Origin: G963668345 sp965226215
GTDB taxonomy: Bacteria > Acidobacteriota > Terriglobia > Bryobacterales > UBA6623
Reading direction: 5' to 3'
NCBI GenBank assembly: GCA_965226215.1
Contig: CBDDCH010000002.1
Span: forward strand, 4,154,001-4,218,000
DNA: 64,000 nucleotides
Of the stretch, positions 17,450 to 26,712 are shown one piece after another (the stretch's first letter is position 1; each line of letters begins with the position of its first letter). The notes beneath the pieces were generated by a model that saw nothing but the letters and a program-made list of their open reading frames with translations, had not been told where the DNA came from and did not search any database. The position numbers and the translations under genes were made by a program.

Positions 17450-19147
17450 CTACTTGTCTACCGACCGCAGAAATCCGAAATCGCAGCCTTCGTGAGCCTG
17501 GGTGACGTGCTCGAGAAAAAGCCTTCGGTAACCGCGGTGGTAAGCGTGGTCGGGCGGGCGGTAGTCGGCTAGACGACGCTGGATTTCGTTCTCGTCAACG
17601 CGGACCTCGATCTTACGATCGGGAACGTCCAGCTCAATCTCATCTCCCGTCCGGACCGCAGCCAACGGCCCCCCCGCGGCTGCCTCGGGAGAGACGTGAA
17701 GGACATCGGTCCCGAAGCTGGTCCCGCTCATGCGGGCGTCGCTGATGCGCACCATATCTTTCACACCTCGCTTGAGCAGCTTAGTGGGAATCGGCAGGTG
17801 TCCCCATTCGGGAAAACCCGGGCCGCCTTTCGGGCCGGCGTTCTTCAAGACGAGAACGGAGTTTTCATCCACGTCGAGATCTTCATCGTTGATGCGCGCT
17901 CTGAGTTCCTCGTAGCGCTCGAAGACCACGGCGCGCCCGCGGTGCTTGAGCAGATGAGGGGAGGCGGCCGTTTGCTTGAGCACGGCGCCGTCGGGTGCCA
18001 GGTTGCCGTATAGAATGACCGTGCCCCCTTCGGCGTGGAGCGGTTTGTCGAGAGTGTAGATAACTTCGGGATTCATGCAGCGCGCTCCGCGCACGTTTTC
18101 CTCGATGGTCTTGCCGTTCACCGTCGGAGCGTCCTGATGAAGAAGAGGGAGGATCTCTTTCAACACTACGGGCAACCCGCCGGCGTAGAAAAAATCTTCC
18201 ATCAAGTATTCGCCGGATGGTTTGACGTTGGCGATACACGGGGTCTCGCGGGAGAAACGGTCGAAATCGGACAGCCGAAGATCGACGCCGGCGCGTCCCG
18301 CGATGGCGATAAGATGCACCACGGCATTCGTCGACCCGCCAACTGCCATGTCCGCGCGAATGGCGTTGTCGAACGCTTCTCTCGTCAGGATCTTCGACGG
18401 GCGCAGGTCGTCCCAAGCCATTTGGACAACGTGGCGTCCGCTGGCCTCGGCGATTTGATAACGGCGGGAATCCACCGCGGGGATCGCCGCGCACCCCGGC
18501 AGAGTCATTCCCATCGCCTCGGCGACCGAAGCCATGGTGGAAGCCGTGCCCATCACCGTGCAGTGGCCCGCGCTGCGAGAGATGCAGCTTTCCACCTCGC
18601 ACCACTGTTCTTCGGAGATACGCCCGGCGCGAAACTCTTCGTGAAGCTTCCGCCCATCGGTGCCCGATCCCAGCACGCCTTGACCCCACCGCCCCGACAG
18701 CATTGGACCTCCGGTGACCATGATGGCGGGTACGTCGGCGCTGGCGGCGCCCATCAACTGAGCCGGAATGGTCTTGTCACAACCACTTAGCAGCACCACG
18801 GCGTCCATCGGGTTGGCGACGATGGACTCCTCGACATCCATCGACATCAGATTGCGGAAGAGCATGGTGGTGGGACTCATAAAAGGCTCGCCGAGCGAAA
18901 TCGTAGGGAATTCCAGCGGAACACCTCCGGCGGCCCATACGCCCCGCTTGACGGCCTCGGCAACCTGACGCAGGTGAGCGTTACAGTTCGTCAACTCGCT
19001 CCACGAGTTACAAATGCCGATGATCGGTTTGCCCTCGAAAATCTCGGGCCCGAAACCTTCCGAGCGCAGCCACGCTCGATGGAAAACGTGCTCATACTCG
19101 TGGCCGGCAAACCACTTATGGCTTCGCAGTCGATTCGGATCCCGCAT
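17450..19147 (-). CDS. IlvD/Edd-family sugar-acid dehydratase
   Basis: 565 aa iron-sulfur dehydratase. Cys ligands are recognisable in the LLSGCDKTIPAQ segment and in SAGHCTVMGTASTMAS; an early Cys lies in IGICNSWSELTNCNAH. GPKGGPGFPEWG and ISDARMSGTSFG are further family motifs. The wording around the second cluster ligand (RSAGHCTVMGTASTM) and CNSWSELTNCN is that of the arabinonate/xylonate dehydratase branch, not of the branched-chain dihydroxy-acid dehydratase IlvD, so a role in pentonate breakdown is more likely. The exact substrate cannot be fixed. Upstream is a RAYT element. Confidence 0.88.
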   Translation of the reverse strand: MRDPNRLRSHKWFAGHEYEHVFHRAWLRSEGFGPEIFEGKPIIGICNSWSELTNCNAHLRQVAEAVKRGVWAAGGVPLEFPTISLGEPFMSPTTMLFRNLMSMDVEESIVANPMDAVVLLSGCDKTIPAQLMGAASADVPAIMVTGGPMLSGRWGQGVLGSGTDGRKLHEEFRAGRISEEQWCEVESCISRSAGHCTVMGTASTMASVAEAMGMTLPGCAAIPAVDSRRYQIAEASGRHVVQMAWDDLRPSKILTREAFDNAIRADMAVGGSTNAVVHLIAIAGRAGVDLRLSDFDRFSRETPCIANVKPSGEYLMEDFFYAGGLPVVLKEILPLLHQDAPTVNGKTIEENVRGARCMNPEVIYTLDKPLHAEGGTVILYGNLAPDGAVLKQTAASPHLLKHRGRAVVFERYEELRARINDEDLDVDENSVLVLKNAGPKGGPGFPEWGHLPIPTKLLKRGVKDMVRISDARMSGTSFGTDVLHVSPEAAAGGPLAAVRTGDEIELDVPDRKIEVRVDENEIQRRLADYRPPDHAYHRGYRRLFLEHVTQAHEGCDFGFLRSVDK

Positions 19148-19266
19148 GGAAGATACGATAACAAAGGGCAGGAACTAAGAAGTGCCGGCTATACTCCTTT
19201 CGTTCGCTGTAGTGCGAACTTAAGTCCGCCGGAGAACCCGGAACGCTGCGTACTCTCGCGTCGCTG

Positions 19267-19545
19267 GCTTTTCGCCGAGAAGAATCAGTCCGCGATCCCG
19301 ACCTGAGTGTCCGACTACGTAGCCCGCGAAGTGGCGCAGAGACCCACCCCTGTGGCGCGGGCCTCCGGCCCGCAGCGGTGACCTCTGGTCGCCGTAGTTT
19401 CTGGCGCAACCGGAAACCAACCGAAGCTGCCCGATTCGCCGAAAAAAAACCCACGAGTCGGGAACAGCCCGACCGGAGGTCGGCCCAGCGGGCCGGAGGC
19501 CCGCGCCACCTCTTTTTGCCGCCACGGCGACCGGAGGCCCGCGCC
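19267..19545. repeat. Long direct repeat, left copy, flanking a RAYT gene
   Basis: About 279 bp, repeated almost exactly at 20271-20529 in the same orientation. The right copy lacks about 20 bp around the CGGCCCGCAGCGGTGACC segment. It contains REP-like hairpins (GTGGCGCGGGCCTCCGGCCC and GGAGGTCGGCCCAGCGGGCC). It lies in the region upstream of the sugar-acid dehydratase gene. Confidence 0.9.
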
Positions 19546-19608
19546 CACCTGTAAGGCTGTTTTCTTCAAGACCCAGCGGCATTCGGCCAACTCACCATGG
19601 CTCCAACC

Positions 19609-20244
19609 TCAAGGCCTCCGATAGGCGCTCGACCAATGATAGTCCCGCGGCTGGCCAACTAGGCCCGCCCTGACGAGATTCTCCTCAATATAAGCTTGAA
19701 TCCGTCTGTGCTCTTCGTCATGGCGCACCCAGTGGTCGTAGGATTCGGCTTGCCAAAAAGGTTTCCCAGTACGCCCGAGGAGAAGATTCGCTTCCCGTGC
19801 CGTGTAGTTCTTGATGCTTTTCAGAAAAAGTGGGGGAGCAACTCTTGGTGTCGCCAACAAGTGGACATGATTAGGCATGACCACGAAAGCGTCCAAGTCG
19901 TAGAAACGCAGTTCAGTGGCACCGTGCCGGAGAGAATCAACCACGAGAGAAGCAATTTCAGCTTGGCGGAGGTACAGCGGACCGTTCCGAGTCGAGTCCA
20001 AGTAGTGGTCCACCCAGACAAACGCTCGACCGGAGTTGCGTTTACCGGGTGGAGGGTAACGGTTGCGCGGTAGGCTGCCGTGCAGATGCCAGGTGAGGAA
20101 CAACGCCTTACCGGCCGGGAACTCGTGTGGAAGCCGACGACGATAATCGAGCAATGGAATAGAATCGCTGCTTAGCGTAGCATAGCCCCGGTCAGAGACG
20201 AGAGCTCTTTGGACGGGGTACACTCGGTGCCACAGCCCCGGCAA
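19609..20244 (-). CDS. REP-associated tyrosine transposase (RAYT, Y1/IS200-like)
   Basis: 211 codons. The conserved part begins at LLDYRRRLPHEFP and FLTWHLHGSLPR. The HUH metal motif is VMPNHVHLLATP and the catalytic Tyr is in QAESYDHWVRHDEEHRRIQA, followed by YIEENLVRAGLV. RAYTs cut single-stranded REP hairpins and are thought to spread REP/REPIN sequences. The first ~30 residues have no family match, so the true start may be internal (a TTG just before CTCGATTAT). The gene lies between two ~270-bp direct repeats that carry REP-like palindromes, its probable substrates. Confidence 0.93.
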   Translation of the reverse strand: MPGLWHRVYPVQRALVSDRGYATLSSDSIPLLDYRRRLPHEFPAGKALFLTWHLHGSLPRNRYPPPGKRNSGRAFVWVDHYLDSTRNGPLYLRQAEIASLVVDSLRHGATELRFYDLDAFVVMPNHVHLLATPRVAPPLFLKSIKNYTAREANLLLGRTGKPFWQAESYDHWVRHDEEHRRIQAYIEENLVRAGLVGQPRDYHWSSAYRRP

Positions 20245-20270
20245 CTCTCTTTTCGTCTCCTATGATGCCA

Positions 20271-20529
20271 GCTTTTCGGCGAGAAGAATCAGTCCGCGAT
20301 CCCGACCTGAGTGTCCGACTACGTAGCCCGCGAAGTGGCGCAGAGACCCCACCCCTGTGGCGCGGGCCTCCAGCCGCCGTAGTTTCTGGCGCAACCGGAA
20401 ACCAACCGAAGCTGCCCGATTCGCCGAAAAAAACCCACGAGTCGGGAACAGCCCGACCGGAGGTCGGCCCAGCGGGCCGGAGGCCCGCGCCACCTCTTTT
20501 TGCCGCCACGGCGACCGGAGGCCCGCGCC
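20271..20529. repeat. Long direct repeat, right copy, flanking a RAYT gene
   Basis: Second copy of 19267-19545, near identical apart from one ~20-bp deletion and a few substitutions. Together the two copies enclose the RAYT gene in about 1.26 kb. A solo fragment of the same REP motif (GGTCGGCCCGGCGGGCCGGA) recurs at 61805-61843. Confidence 0.9.
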
Positions 20530-20631
20530 ATAGCCGGCACCACGGCGTATCCTCCGTCGCCAAGCTGTCCTCAACTAAAGCGATCAGCCGGGGAGCACGA
20601 TGGTATAGCGGGGTGGGCCCCATAGTCCAAG

Positions 20632-21270
20632 ATGCGAAATTCCTTTCGCGAGCCGGAATCCAATCCCTTCGTCCAACGCTATCTCGATGTCGCGCGCGAA
20701 GTAGGTCACGAGTTCACCCGCGCCCGTCGGCTACATGGCAATCGCATCCACTGCCGCCGCGGGTGCACTGATTGCTGTCATCATATATTTCAGATCAGCG
20801 AGGTCGAAGCAGCCTACGTCTCAACCGGCTTCCGCGGGCTTGCGGACCAGCAGAGAGAGAGGCTATCCAAAAACGCCGAGGCTTACCTGCAGGCTCGGGA
20901 CTCGATCATGCAAGAACACGGCTACATCGAAGCCTGGGGGAATTTGCCCCGGCCCGAGACGCGGCTTGCCTGCCCCGCCCTGGTGGATGGTTTGTGTAGC
21001 ATCTATGACCATCGCCCCCTGATCTGTCGCAAGTTCGGGGTGCCACTCCACTACCCGGACAAACCGGGACGCATCTTTGCTTGTGAACTCAATTTCAGCC
21101 CCGGTGAGGCCATCGAGGACAGCAAGCTCGTGCAAATACAAACCCGGACGGCCGAGCGTTGGAGCGGTCTACAACACGACTACGACCATGCCGGGGGGCT
21201 GCGTCACGAATTTCCCATCACCGTTGCGCACGCGATCCTCAACGACTTCCAGGACCACTTGCCGAAATGA
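20632..21270 (+). CDS. YkgJ-family cysteine-cluster protein
   Basis: 212 aa. Cysteines are arranged as CRRGCTDCCHH near residue 42, then CPALVDGLCSIYDHRPLICR, the pattern of the UPF0153/YkgJ proteins thought to bind zinc or an iron-sulfur cluster. The biochemical role is unknown. The start at 20632 precedes a helical N-terminus (NPFVQRYLDVAREVGHEF) and needs no alternative. It is transcribed in the same direction as the next gene, an aldo/keto reductase 200 bp on, but a palindromic repeat lies between them. Confidence 0.85.
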   Translation: MRNSFREPESNPFVQRYLDVAREVGHEFTRARRLHGNRIHCRRGCTDCCHHIFQISEVEAAYVSTGFRGLADQQRERLSKNAEAYLQARDSIMQEHGYIEAWGNLPRPETRLACPALVDGLCSIYDHRPLICRKFGVPLHYPDKPGRIFACELNFSPGEAIEDSKLVQIQTRTAERWSGLQHDYDHAGGLRHEFPITVAHAILNDFQDHLPK

Positions 21271-21358
21271 ACGAAGCCAGCCTGCATTTCTCACCAGGTG
21301 GGAGGCGAAGTGCGTGAGAGGCCCGTCAGTACAAGGCGCACGCCGCTCGGCGACCTCG

Positions 21359-21394
21359 GGCACGGCATGCCGTGCCCCTACATTCTTGAACCCT
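21359..21394. repeat. Solo family A palindrome
   Basis: GGGCACGGCATGCCGTGCCC followed by CTACATT, identical to the left palindrome of family A but without the second palindrome or the terminal repeats. Lies between the YkgJ-like gene and the aldo/keto reductase gene. Confidence 0.6.
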
Positions 21395-21469
21395 ACGTTG
21401 AGCACGGCGAGCAAGCCGAACGAAGTAATGGCGGGCCTATGGCGTGTTTCGGCCGTCAGGTGGTGAGAA

Positions 21470-22864
21470 ATGCAAGCTAGGCCTCTTGGCACGACAGGAC
21501 TAGATTGCCATCCCTTCGGATTCGGATGCTATCGCGTTGCCAACGGCAATACCGAGCACGAGGCCGCCCTGCGTCATTATCTGGACCGCGGCGGAAATCT
21601 CATCGACACCAGCGCCAACTATGGGGACGGCGCTTCCGAAGAGTTGGTCGCCAAAGTGCTGCCCGATTACCCCCGAGAAAAGGTGATCGTCGTAACCAAG
21701 GGAGGCTATATCCAGGGACAGAACATGGCCCTAGCCGAGCAGCGCACGTTTCCGGAGGTAGTCCACTACGGTCCCGGCATCTGGCACTGTATTCACCCCG
21801 AGTTTCTCGAGACGCAGATTGATCTATCCCTAGCCCGTTTGCAGCAGGACCACGTCGACGTCTATTTGTTACACAACCCGGAATACTTCCTCGATGACAT
21901 CACACACCGGCGCAAACTTACCCCCGCGGACCACGATGAATTCTACCGCCGGATTGCCGAGGCCTTTCGGTTTCTGGAGGAAAAAGTCGCCGAAGGAAGA
22001 ATTGGGTGGTACGGCGTCAGCTCGAATAACTATGGTCAACCGGCGTTCGATGTCAGCCAGGGATGTACAACTATGACGAGCGTCAGCCGCACACTCGAGC
22101 AGGCTCAGCGTCTATCGCCGCAGCATCATTTCCGGGTTGTGCAATTGCCCCTGAACCTGTACGAGGGCGGTGGGGCGACGGAGAAAAACAACGCAGGCGA
22201 AACGGTTCTAACGTTTTGTCGCGAACATGGACTCGGTGTGTTAGCCAACCGCCCTTTGAACGCATTTCAGCGCAATCAAATGATTCGGCTGGCGGATTGG
22301 CTCCAGCCCGGCTCGGCTGCTCCAGGCTCGGAACGCTTGAAAGAGCTCGTGGAGCCCCTGCGCCATCTCGAAGAAAAGTTTACGCGGTCGCTCGACGATC
22401 GGGTGCAGTTAGCCGGCAGCGAGTCAATGAGTGAACTCTTCTTACGCGTGATTCCTCAGGTTGAGTCGATTCCACAGTGGCAACAAGTCGCCGGGCGGAA
22501 TGTGATCGATCCGATCCGTGCCTGGATCGTCCAGGCCGGCGAGAGGTTTCGGCAGCATCCTGGGTGGGATGCCTGGCAGCAAGACCTCGTCAAAACCCTC
22601 AACACGTTGCTCGAAGAGGTTCAAGATTTTCTCGCGACGCGCCAGCAAGACGTCTCGGATCAAGTGCGGACCAAACTATTAGCGGCCGGTTACCCGGCGG
22701 GGGATGAATCCCTGAGCCGCATGGCCCTACGAGTTCTTGCCGGCCTGGAGGGTCTCTCTTGTGTCTTGGTTGGGATGCGAAAGCCCCGCTATGTGGACGA
22801 CGTCCTAGGCGCCGCAAGGCGGGAAAAACTCGACAGCCCGTCGATTCTTGCCCGATTCAGTTGA
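21470..22864 (+). CDS. Aldo/keto reductase-family protein with long C-terminal extension
   Basis: 464 aa; the TIM-barrel reductase core is about 320 aa. The N-terminus RPLGTTGLDCHPFGFGCYRV and LIDTSANYGDGASEELV (catalytic Asp-Tyr region) identify the family, VIVVTKGGYIQGQN follows with the conserved Lys, and the end of the barrel reads LVGMRKPRYVDDVL. An insert of roughly 130 residues (helical, including VEPLRHLEEKFTRSL) separates the middle of the barrel from its C-terminal helix. NADPH-linked carbonyl reduction is the family role; substrate unknown. It overlaps the end of the convergent TPR gene by 8 bp. Confidence 0.85.
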   Translation: MQARPLGTTGLDCHPFGFGCYRVANGNTEHEAALRHYLDRGGNLIDTSANYGDGASEELVAKVLPDYPREKVIVVTKGGYIQGQNMALAEQRTFPEVVHYGPGIWHCIHPEFLETQIDLSLARLQQDHVDVYLLHNPEYFLDDITHRRKLTPADHDEFYRRIAEAFRFLEEKVAEGRIGWYGVSSNNYGQPAFDVSQGCTTMTSVSRTLEQAQRLSPQHHFRVVQLPLNLYEGGGATEKNNAGETVLTFCREHGLGVLANRPLNAFQRNQMIRLADWLQPGSAAPGSERLKELVEPLRHLEEKFTRSLDDRVQLAGSESMSELFLRVIPQVESIPQWQQVAGRNVIDPIRAWIVQAGERFRQHPGWDAWQQDLVKTLNTLLEEVQDFLATRQQDVSDQVRTKLLAAGYPAGDESLSRMALRVLAGLEGLSCVLVGMRKPRYVDDVLGAARREKLDSPSILARFS

Positions 22865-23333
22865 CCGTGTAGTTGATCTTTTGGATCAACCCCATCACAA
22901 CAGGGTCTTCCGGCTGAAACTCGAGGGCTTTTACGAATTCGTCGAGCGCACGCATTCGTTCTCCCTTGGCTAAATAGACTTTTCCCAAGTTTAGGTGGGG
23001 ATAGTGGCGCGGGTCGTACCGTTTGGCCTTCTTAGCGGATTCCAGCCAGGGGATGGCATCGTTCAGCTGTCCCTTTTGCATCAGGTACACGCCGATGTCA
23101 TTGTAGGGATTGCCGAACTCGGGGTCGATGCGGATGGCTCTCTTGCAGTCTTCGATGGCTTCGTCTAGGTGCCCAAGGTAGGAAACCGCCCAGCCACGGT
23201 AGGTGTAGCCCTCGGCGGTGGGCTTTGCTTCGATACTCTCTTCGTACAGCCGGACAGCTTCAAGGACGTCGCCTTGTATCAGGCTTTCTGTCCCTTGCTC
23301 CCAGAGCCGCTTGGCGCGTTGATCGTCGTTCAT
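22857..23333 (-). CDS. Small TPR protein
   Basis: 158 aa made almost entirely of about three to four tetratricopeptide repeats (for example EGYTYRGWAVSYLGHLDEAI, FGNPYNDIGVYLMQKGQLND, PHLNLGKVYLAKGERMRALD). No signal peptide, so a cytoplasmic protein-protein interaction module. It is the second gene of a two-gene unit with the 88-codon gene that starts just upstream, separated by 3 nt. Its 3' end overlaps the convergent aldo/keto reductase gene. Confidence 0.85.
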   Translation of the reverse strand: MNDDQRAKRLWEQGTESLIQGDVLEAVRLYEESIEAKPTAEGYTYRGWAVSYLGHLDEAIEDCKRAIRIDPEFGNPYNDIGVYLMQKGQLNDAIPWLESAKKAKRYDPRHYPHLNLGKVYLAKGERMRALDEFVKALEFQPEDPVVMGLIQKINYTVN

Positions 23334-23336
23334 GGC

Positions 23337-23603
23337 CTAACCCTGCGCGGATCTCTCACCAACGGGGGCAAGCTGCTTATAGCGCTTCACTACGGCGTTC
23401 TGAAAATCCCAAACTTGGGGCGTCTCGCGCGGTGGGTGCTCTTGAAAGCTCACCACGAAGGCGCCCCCTTTTATCAGGGAGCGCCACTCCAACGTTGGAC
23501 CGTAGGTACGGAACTGAGGGAAAGCTTCCAACGCTTCCAGCAGGGCCTGCTCGGCTAGGTGGGAGTCGATCTCCAAAAGAGTCCCTACGGGTAATTCTAC
23601 CAT
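23337..23603 (-). CDS. Small conserved-looking hypothetical protein
   Basis: 88 codons, no recognised family, no signal or membrane segment. The product has a balanced alpha/beta composition (LPVGTLLEIDSHLAEQALLE, GAFVVSFQEHPPRE). Support comes from context: its stop is 3 nt from the ATG of the TPR gene, a typical co-translated pair. A ribosome site is not obvious. Confidence 0.55.
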   Translation of the reverse strand: MVELPVGTLLEIDSHLAEQALLEALEAFPQFRTYGPTLEWRSLIKGGAFVVSFQEHPPRETPQVWDFQNAVVKRYKQLAPVGERSAQG

Positions 23604-23921
23604 CGACGCGAATCGCCTCCAGGTTCAACTGCGCGACCGAGTGAAAAACCCGATATGAGGGCGAACCGTGAAATTCCCTCATAACCCGGACCACCTTTCC
23701 CGACCGCAGTCCAGTCCCGAAACGTGTCAAGGTGGAAAGAGGCCCATGCACCGGCACGTACGGCGATCGATCCTGGTCAACGCCGGCAGAGGATCTCGAG
23801 ACCGGGAAACGGAGCGCCACCCGCAAGGGCGGGATGGGCGCCCAACGACGCCCAAGCCCGCAGTGGCATCTCCGCCCGTTTGGGCTCCTGCTCGTCCCGG
23901 TCAGAGAAGAGGACCCGAACC

Positions 23922-24803
23922 TTGAGCAGTCGACTCTCCTTACCGGCAGCTGTCGTTGCCCTCACGCTTATTGCCGTCGGCTGCTTCTACCTCAGCAGGC
24001 CGCTCTTTCTAGGCTTCCTTTACGGAATCCCCTTGGTCAGCGTCACCTTTTTGGCCATTGCCACCCCCAGGTTTTGGCGCATCCAGAACCGTGCGCAAAG
24101 CAAACAAACGCGCTGGGCGTTTCAACTACACGCGGTTCGAAGCGTCCTGGTCGCCTTGGCTGCGATGGCGTTGATCTTGATGATGCTCGGCAGCTTTGAA
24201 GCGCCGTTCATCTTCGTTTTCGCCGCGTCGGTTCCGTATCTATTCTTTGGCGTCCCAGCCGTTGGCGCGTTGATCGCGAATCTGCTGAGAGGGCAACCCG
24301 ACGCCGAGCTGTTTCAGAAAGACCGCTTGGTTTGGGTTTCTCGAGTGCTGACGAGTTTTTCGTGGGTCACCTCCGCTGTCGTGATGGCGCTAGCAATTGC
24401 AGTTTTCCAACCCTGGCCGTTTTCGCTTCGCGAGGGACCCGACACGGAGTGGTCCCGGTCGGGTTTCGAGGCCACTTTCGGCTTCGCAGCGCCCGAAAGC
24501 GTAACAGAATTGTATTACTGCAAGTTTTCCTTCCGGCAGTCGCAAGAGGTGTACGTCAAATTCCAATTTCGAGAGCCCGCCGTGGTTGATGAAATCATGG
24601 AGTCTCTCCGAATGGAAGCATCGGATCGGCCGCAGACCTACGCGGTGATCCGGGACCATTTCCGAGATCGTTGGCTGACCGAAAACAAATCGACCTCGGA
24701 AAAGATCACCGAGTGTTACGAATCGCCCTGGGTTTCAGGAGGACGCCATTTTGTTTGGATCGACCGACCCGCGCGTTTGTTTTACTACAGGGCAGTGGAC
24801 TGA
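23922..24803 (+). CDS. Membrane protein of unknown function
   Basis: About 293 aa from the TTG at 23922, which has AGAGGA upstream and places the first hydrophobic helix (SLPAAVVALTLIAVGCFYL) at the N-terminus. The frame is open further upstream, but the extra N-terminal 66 residues are Arg/Pro-rich and antisense-like. Four to five membrane helices occupy residues ~8-180; the C-terminal 110 residues are soluble and Trp/Tyr-rich (ESVTELYYCKFSFRQSQEVY), probably extracytoplasmic. No family recognised. Confidence 0.6.
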   Translation: MSSRLSLPAAVVALTLIAVGCFYLSRPLFLGFLYGIPLVSVTFLAIATPRFWRIQNRAQSKQTRWAFQLHAVRSVLVALAAMALILMMLGSFEAPFIFVFAASVPYLFFGVPAVGALIANLLRGQPDAELFQKDRLVWVSRVLTSFSWVTSAVVMALAIAVFQPWPFSLREGPDTEWSRSGFEATFGFAAPESVTELYYCKFSFRQSQEVYVKFQFREPAVVDEIMESLRMEASDRPQTYAVIRDHFRDRWLTENKSTSEKITECYESPWVSGGRHFVWIDRPARLFYYRAVD

Positions 24804-25033
24804 GTGAGTGTGAGCGGGCGGTGCAGAGATGACGCCACCCGGCACGGAGGAATCTGCGTGCACCTCGACGCCGCGACCTGAAACGAGAACAAAATCCCCG
24901 TTCCGGCGCGCATAAGCGGCTAAACTAGTGGATTCACCATTTGACGAGAATCACCCTCCTCCACCTTGCCTGCAGGCGACGTCCGTATCAGGTGAAACGA
25001 AAAGGCCCTTGAACACTCAACGGAGATATTGAT

Positions 25034-26710
25034 TTGTTCCCACACGATCGTGTCCCGAAGATGCTGCTGGTAACGCTGGCAACCGCCGTCTGCACCCTGG
25101 CAGCCGAGGTCACCCCTGAGCGTCTTGAGAACGCGGAGAAAGAACCCCACAACTGGCTTACCTACGGCGGCACGTACAAGGCCTGGCGCTACAGTTCGCT
25201 CGATCAGATCAACCGCGGCAACGTGAGAAAGCTGGCCCCTGTCTGGGCGCACCAGGTTGGAGAGCTTAAGGGCGGACTCCAATCAACGCCGCTTGTCGCC
25301 GACGGCGTGATGTACCTCATAGGGCCCTGGAACAGAATCTTTGCCCTCAATGCAACCACCGGGGAAGAAATCTGGCACTACTACTACCCCAGACCGAAAA
25401 ACGTCACCTTCTATGGCACTTGGAATCGGGGCCTGGCCATCGGTCACGGACTCGTTTTCATGGGGACGATGGACAACCATCTCATGGCGCTCGACGCTAA
25501 GCAGGGCCGCGAAGTCTGGAAGGTGGAAATCGAAGACGCCGACCAATGCGGCTGCAACATCACCGGGGCTCCGCTCGTTGTGAAAGACAAGGTGATCACA
25601 GGAGTCTCGGGCGGGGACTCGGCACACCGCGGTTACCTGGACGCCTACGACGTCAAGACCGGCCGGCGCGCTTGGCGGTTCTGGGCGATTCCAGGCCCGG
25701 GCGAACCCGGCCACGAAACTTGGGAAGGCGACAGCTGGAGGTATGGAGGCGCTGGGACTTGGCTCACCGGGTCCTACGATCCCGAGTTGGACTTATTGTA
25801 TTGGACCGTCGGCAACCCCACCCCGGACATGTACGGCGACGACCGCGAGGGAGACAATCTTTACACCAATTCCGTCATCGCCCTCGACCCCGATAGCGGT
25901 AAGCTGCGTTGGTACTACCAAGAGATCCCCCACGAAGTATGGGACTTCGACTCGGCGTACGAGTCCATCCTGGTCGATCTCGTCTATCAAGGACGCCAGA
26001 GGAAGCTGCTGGTCAACCCCAGCAAGAGCGGCTTTACCTGGGTGCTTGACCGCACAAATGGCGAGTTCATCAATGCCTGGTCCTTCGTCGAGAATTACAA
26101 CTGGATCGAGCGCATCGACGAGAAAGGCAACCTGATAGGGCGTCTGGAACCGGAGGTCGGGAAGGGAACGTTCATCTGCCCTTCAATGGCCGGCGGACGG
26201 GGCTGGAATCACGGAGCCTACAGTCCTAAGACGGGATGGTTTTATTCCACGGGCAACGAGTGGTGCAATATCCTGAGAGCTCGGCCAGAGGAACCTCGGC
26301 CGGGCGAAGTGTTTATGGGCGGGGAAGCCGAAGCTCGTCCGCCGCCAAGCGGCAAGCCCAGCGCTCACCTCGGGGCCTACGACCCGATCACGGGGAAACG
26401 CCAGTGGATTTACCAGCCGAAGTACCCCTTGGCGGACTCGCAACTCGTCACCGGATCGAACCTGCTCTTCACCGGCGACTACGAAGGCCGTTTCAACGCC
26501 TTCGATGCCACAACGGGTAAGAAGCTGTGGTCTTTCCGTACCGGCGCCGCCCACCGCGCCGGACCGATCACCTATGCGGTCGACGGCAGACAGTACGTCG
26601 CCGCGCCCAGTGGCTCATCGGGGGCTAGTATGGCCGCACTGTGGCCGGAGTTGAAGGACTCTCCGGCCGGAAGCACACTGTTTGTTTTCGCGCTCCCTGA
26701 AACGAAATAG
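25034..26710 (+). CDS. PQQ-dependent alcohol dehydrogenase (quinoprotein)
   Basis: 558 aa eight-bladed propeller with signal-like N-terminus (LLVTLATAVCTLAAE). Family features: W-motifs (FNAFDATTGKKLWSF), GNPTPDM metal-site Asn, and catalytic Asp in EVWDFDSA. The Asp two residues after the catalytic Asp (W-D-F-D) is the mark of lanthanide-using enzymes (XoxF, PedH); calcium enzymes have Ala or Ser there. The usual metal-ligand Glu is Asp here (SGGDSAHRG), and the vicinal CysCys before NRGLA is missing (FYGTWNRGLA). Substrate: some primary alcohol, not assignable. TTG start, GGAGA upstream. It is followed after 2 nt by its likely electron acceptor, a cytochrome c. Confidence 0.9.
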   Translation: MFPHDRVPKMLLVTLATAVCTLAAEVTPERLENAEKEPHNWLTYGGTYKAWRYSSLDQINRGNVRKLAPVWAHQVGELKGGLQSTPLVADGVMYLIGPWNRIFALNATTGEEIWHYYYPRPKNVTFYGTWNRGLAIGHGLVFMGTMDNHLMALDAKQGREVWKVEIEDADQCGCNITGAPLVVKDKVITGVSGGDSAHRGYLDAYDVKTGRRAWRFWAIPGPGEPGHETWEGDSWRYGGAGTWLTGSYDPELDLLYWTVGNPTPDMYGDDREGDNLYTNSVIALDPDSGKLRWYYQEIPHEVWDFDSAYESILVDLVYQGRQRKLLVNPSKSGFTWVLDRTNGEFINAWSFVENYNWIERIDEKGNLIGRLEPEVGKGTFICPSMAGGRGWNHGAYSPKTGWFYSTGNEWCNILRARPEEPRPGEVFMGGEAEARPPPSGKPSAHLGAYDPITGKRQWIYQPKYPLADSQLVTGSNLLFTGDYEGRFNAFDATTGKKLWSFRTGAAHRAGPITYAVDGRQYVAAPSGSSGASMAALWPELKDSPAGSTLFVFALPETK

Positions 26711-26712
26711 CC

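Noticed and set aside
17883..18689. 268-codon ORF inside the sugar-acid dehydratase gene, same strand
   Set aside because: Out-of-frame shadow, almost entirely Arg/Gly/Ser, no domain.
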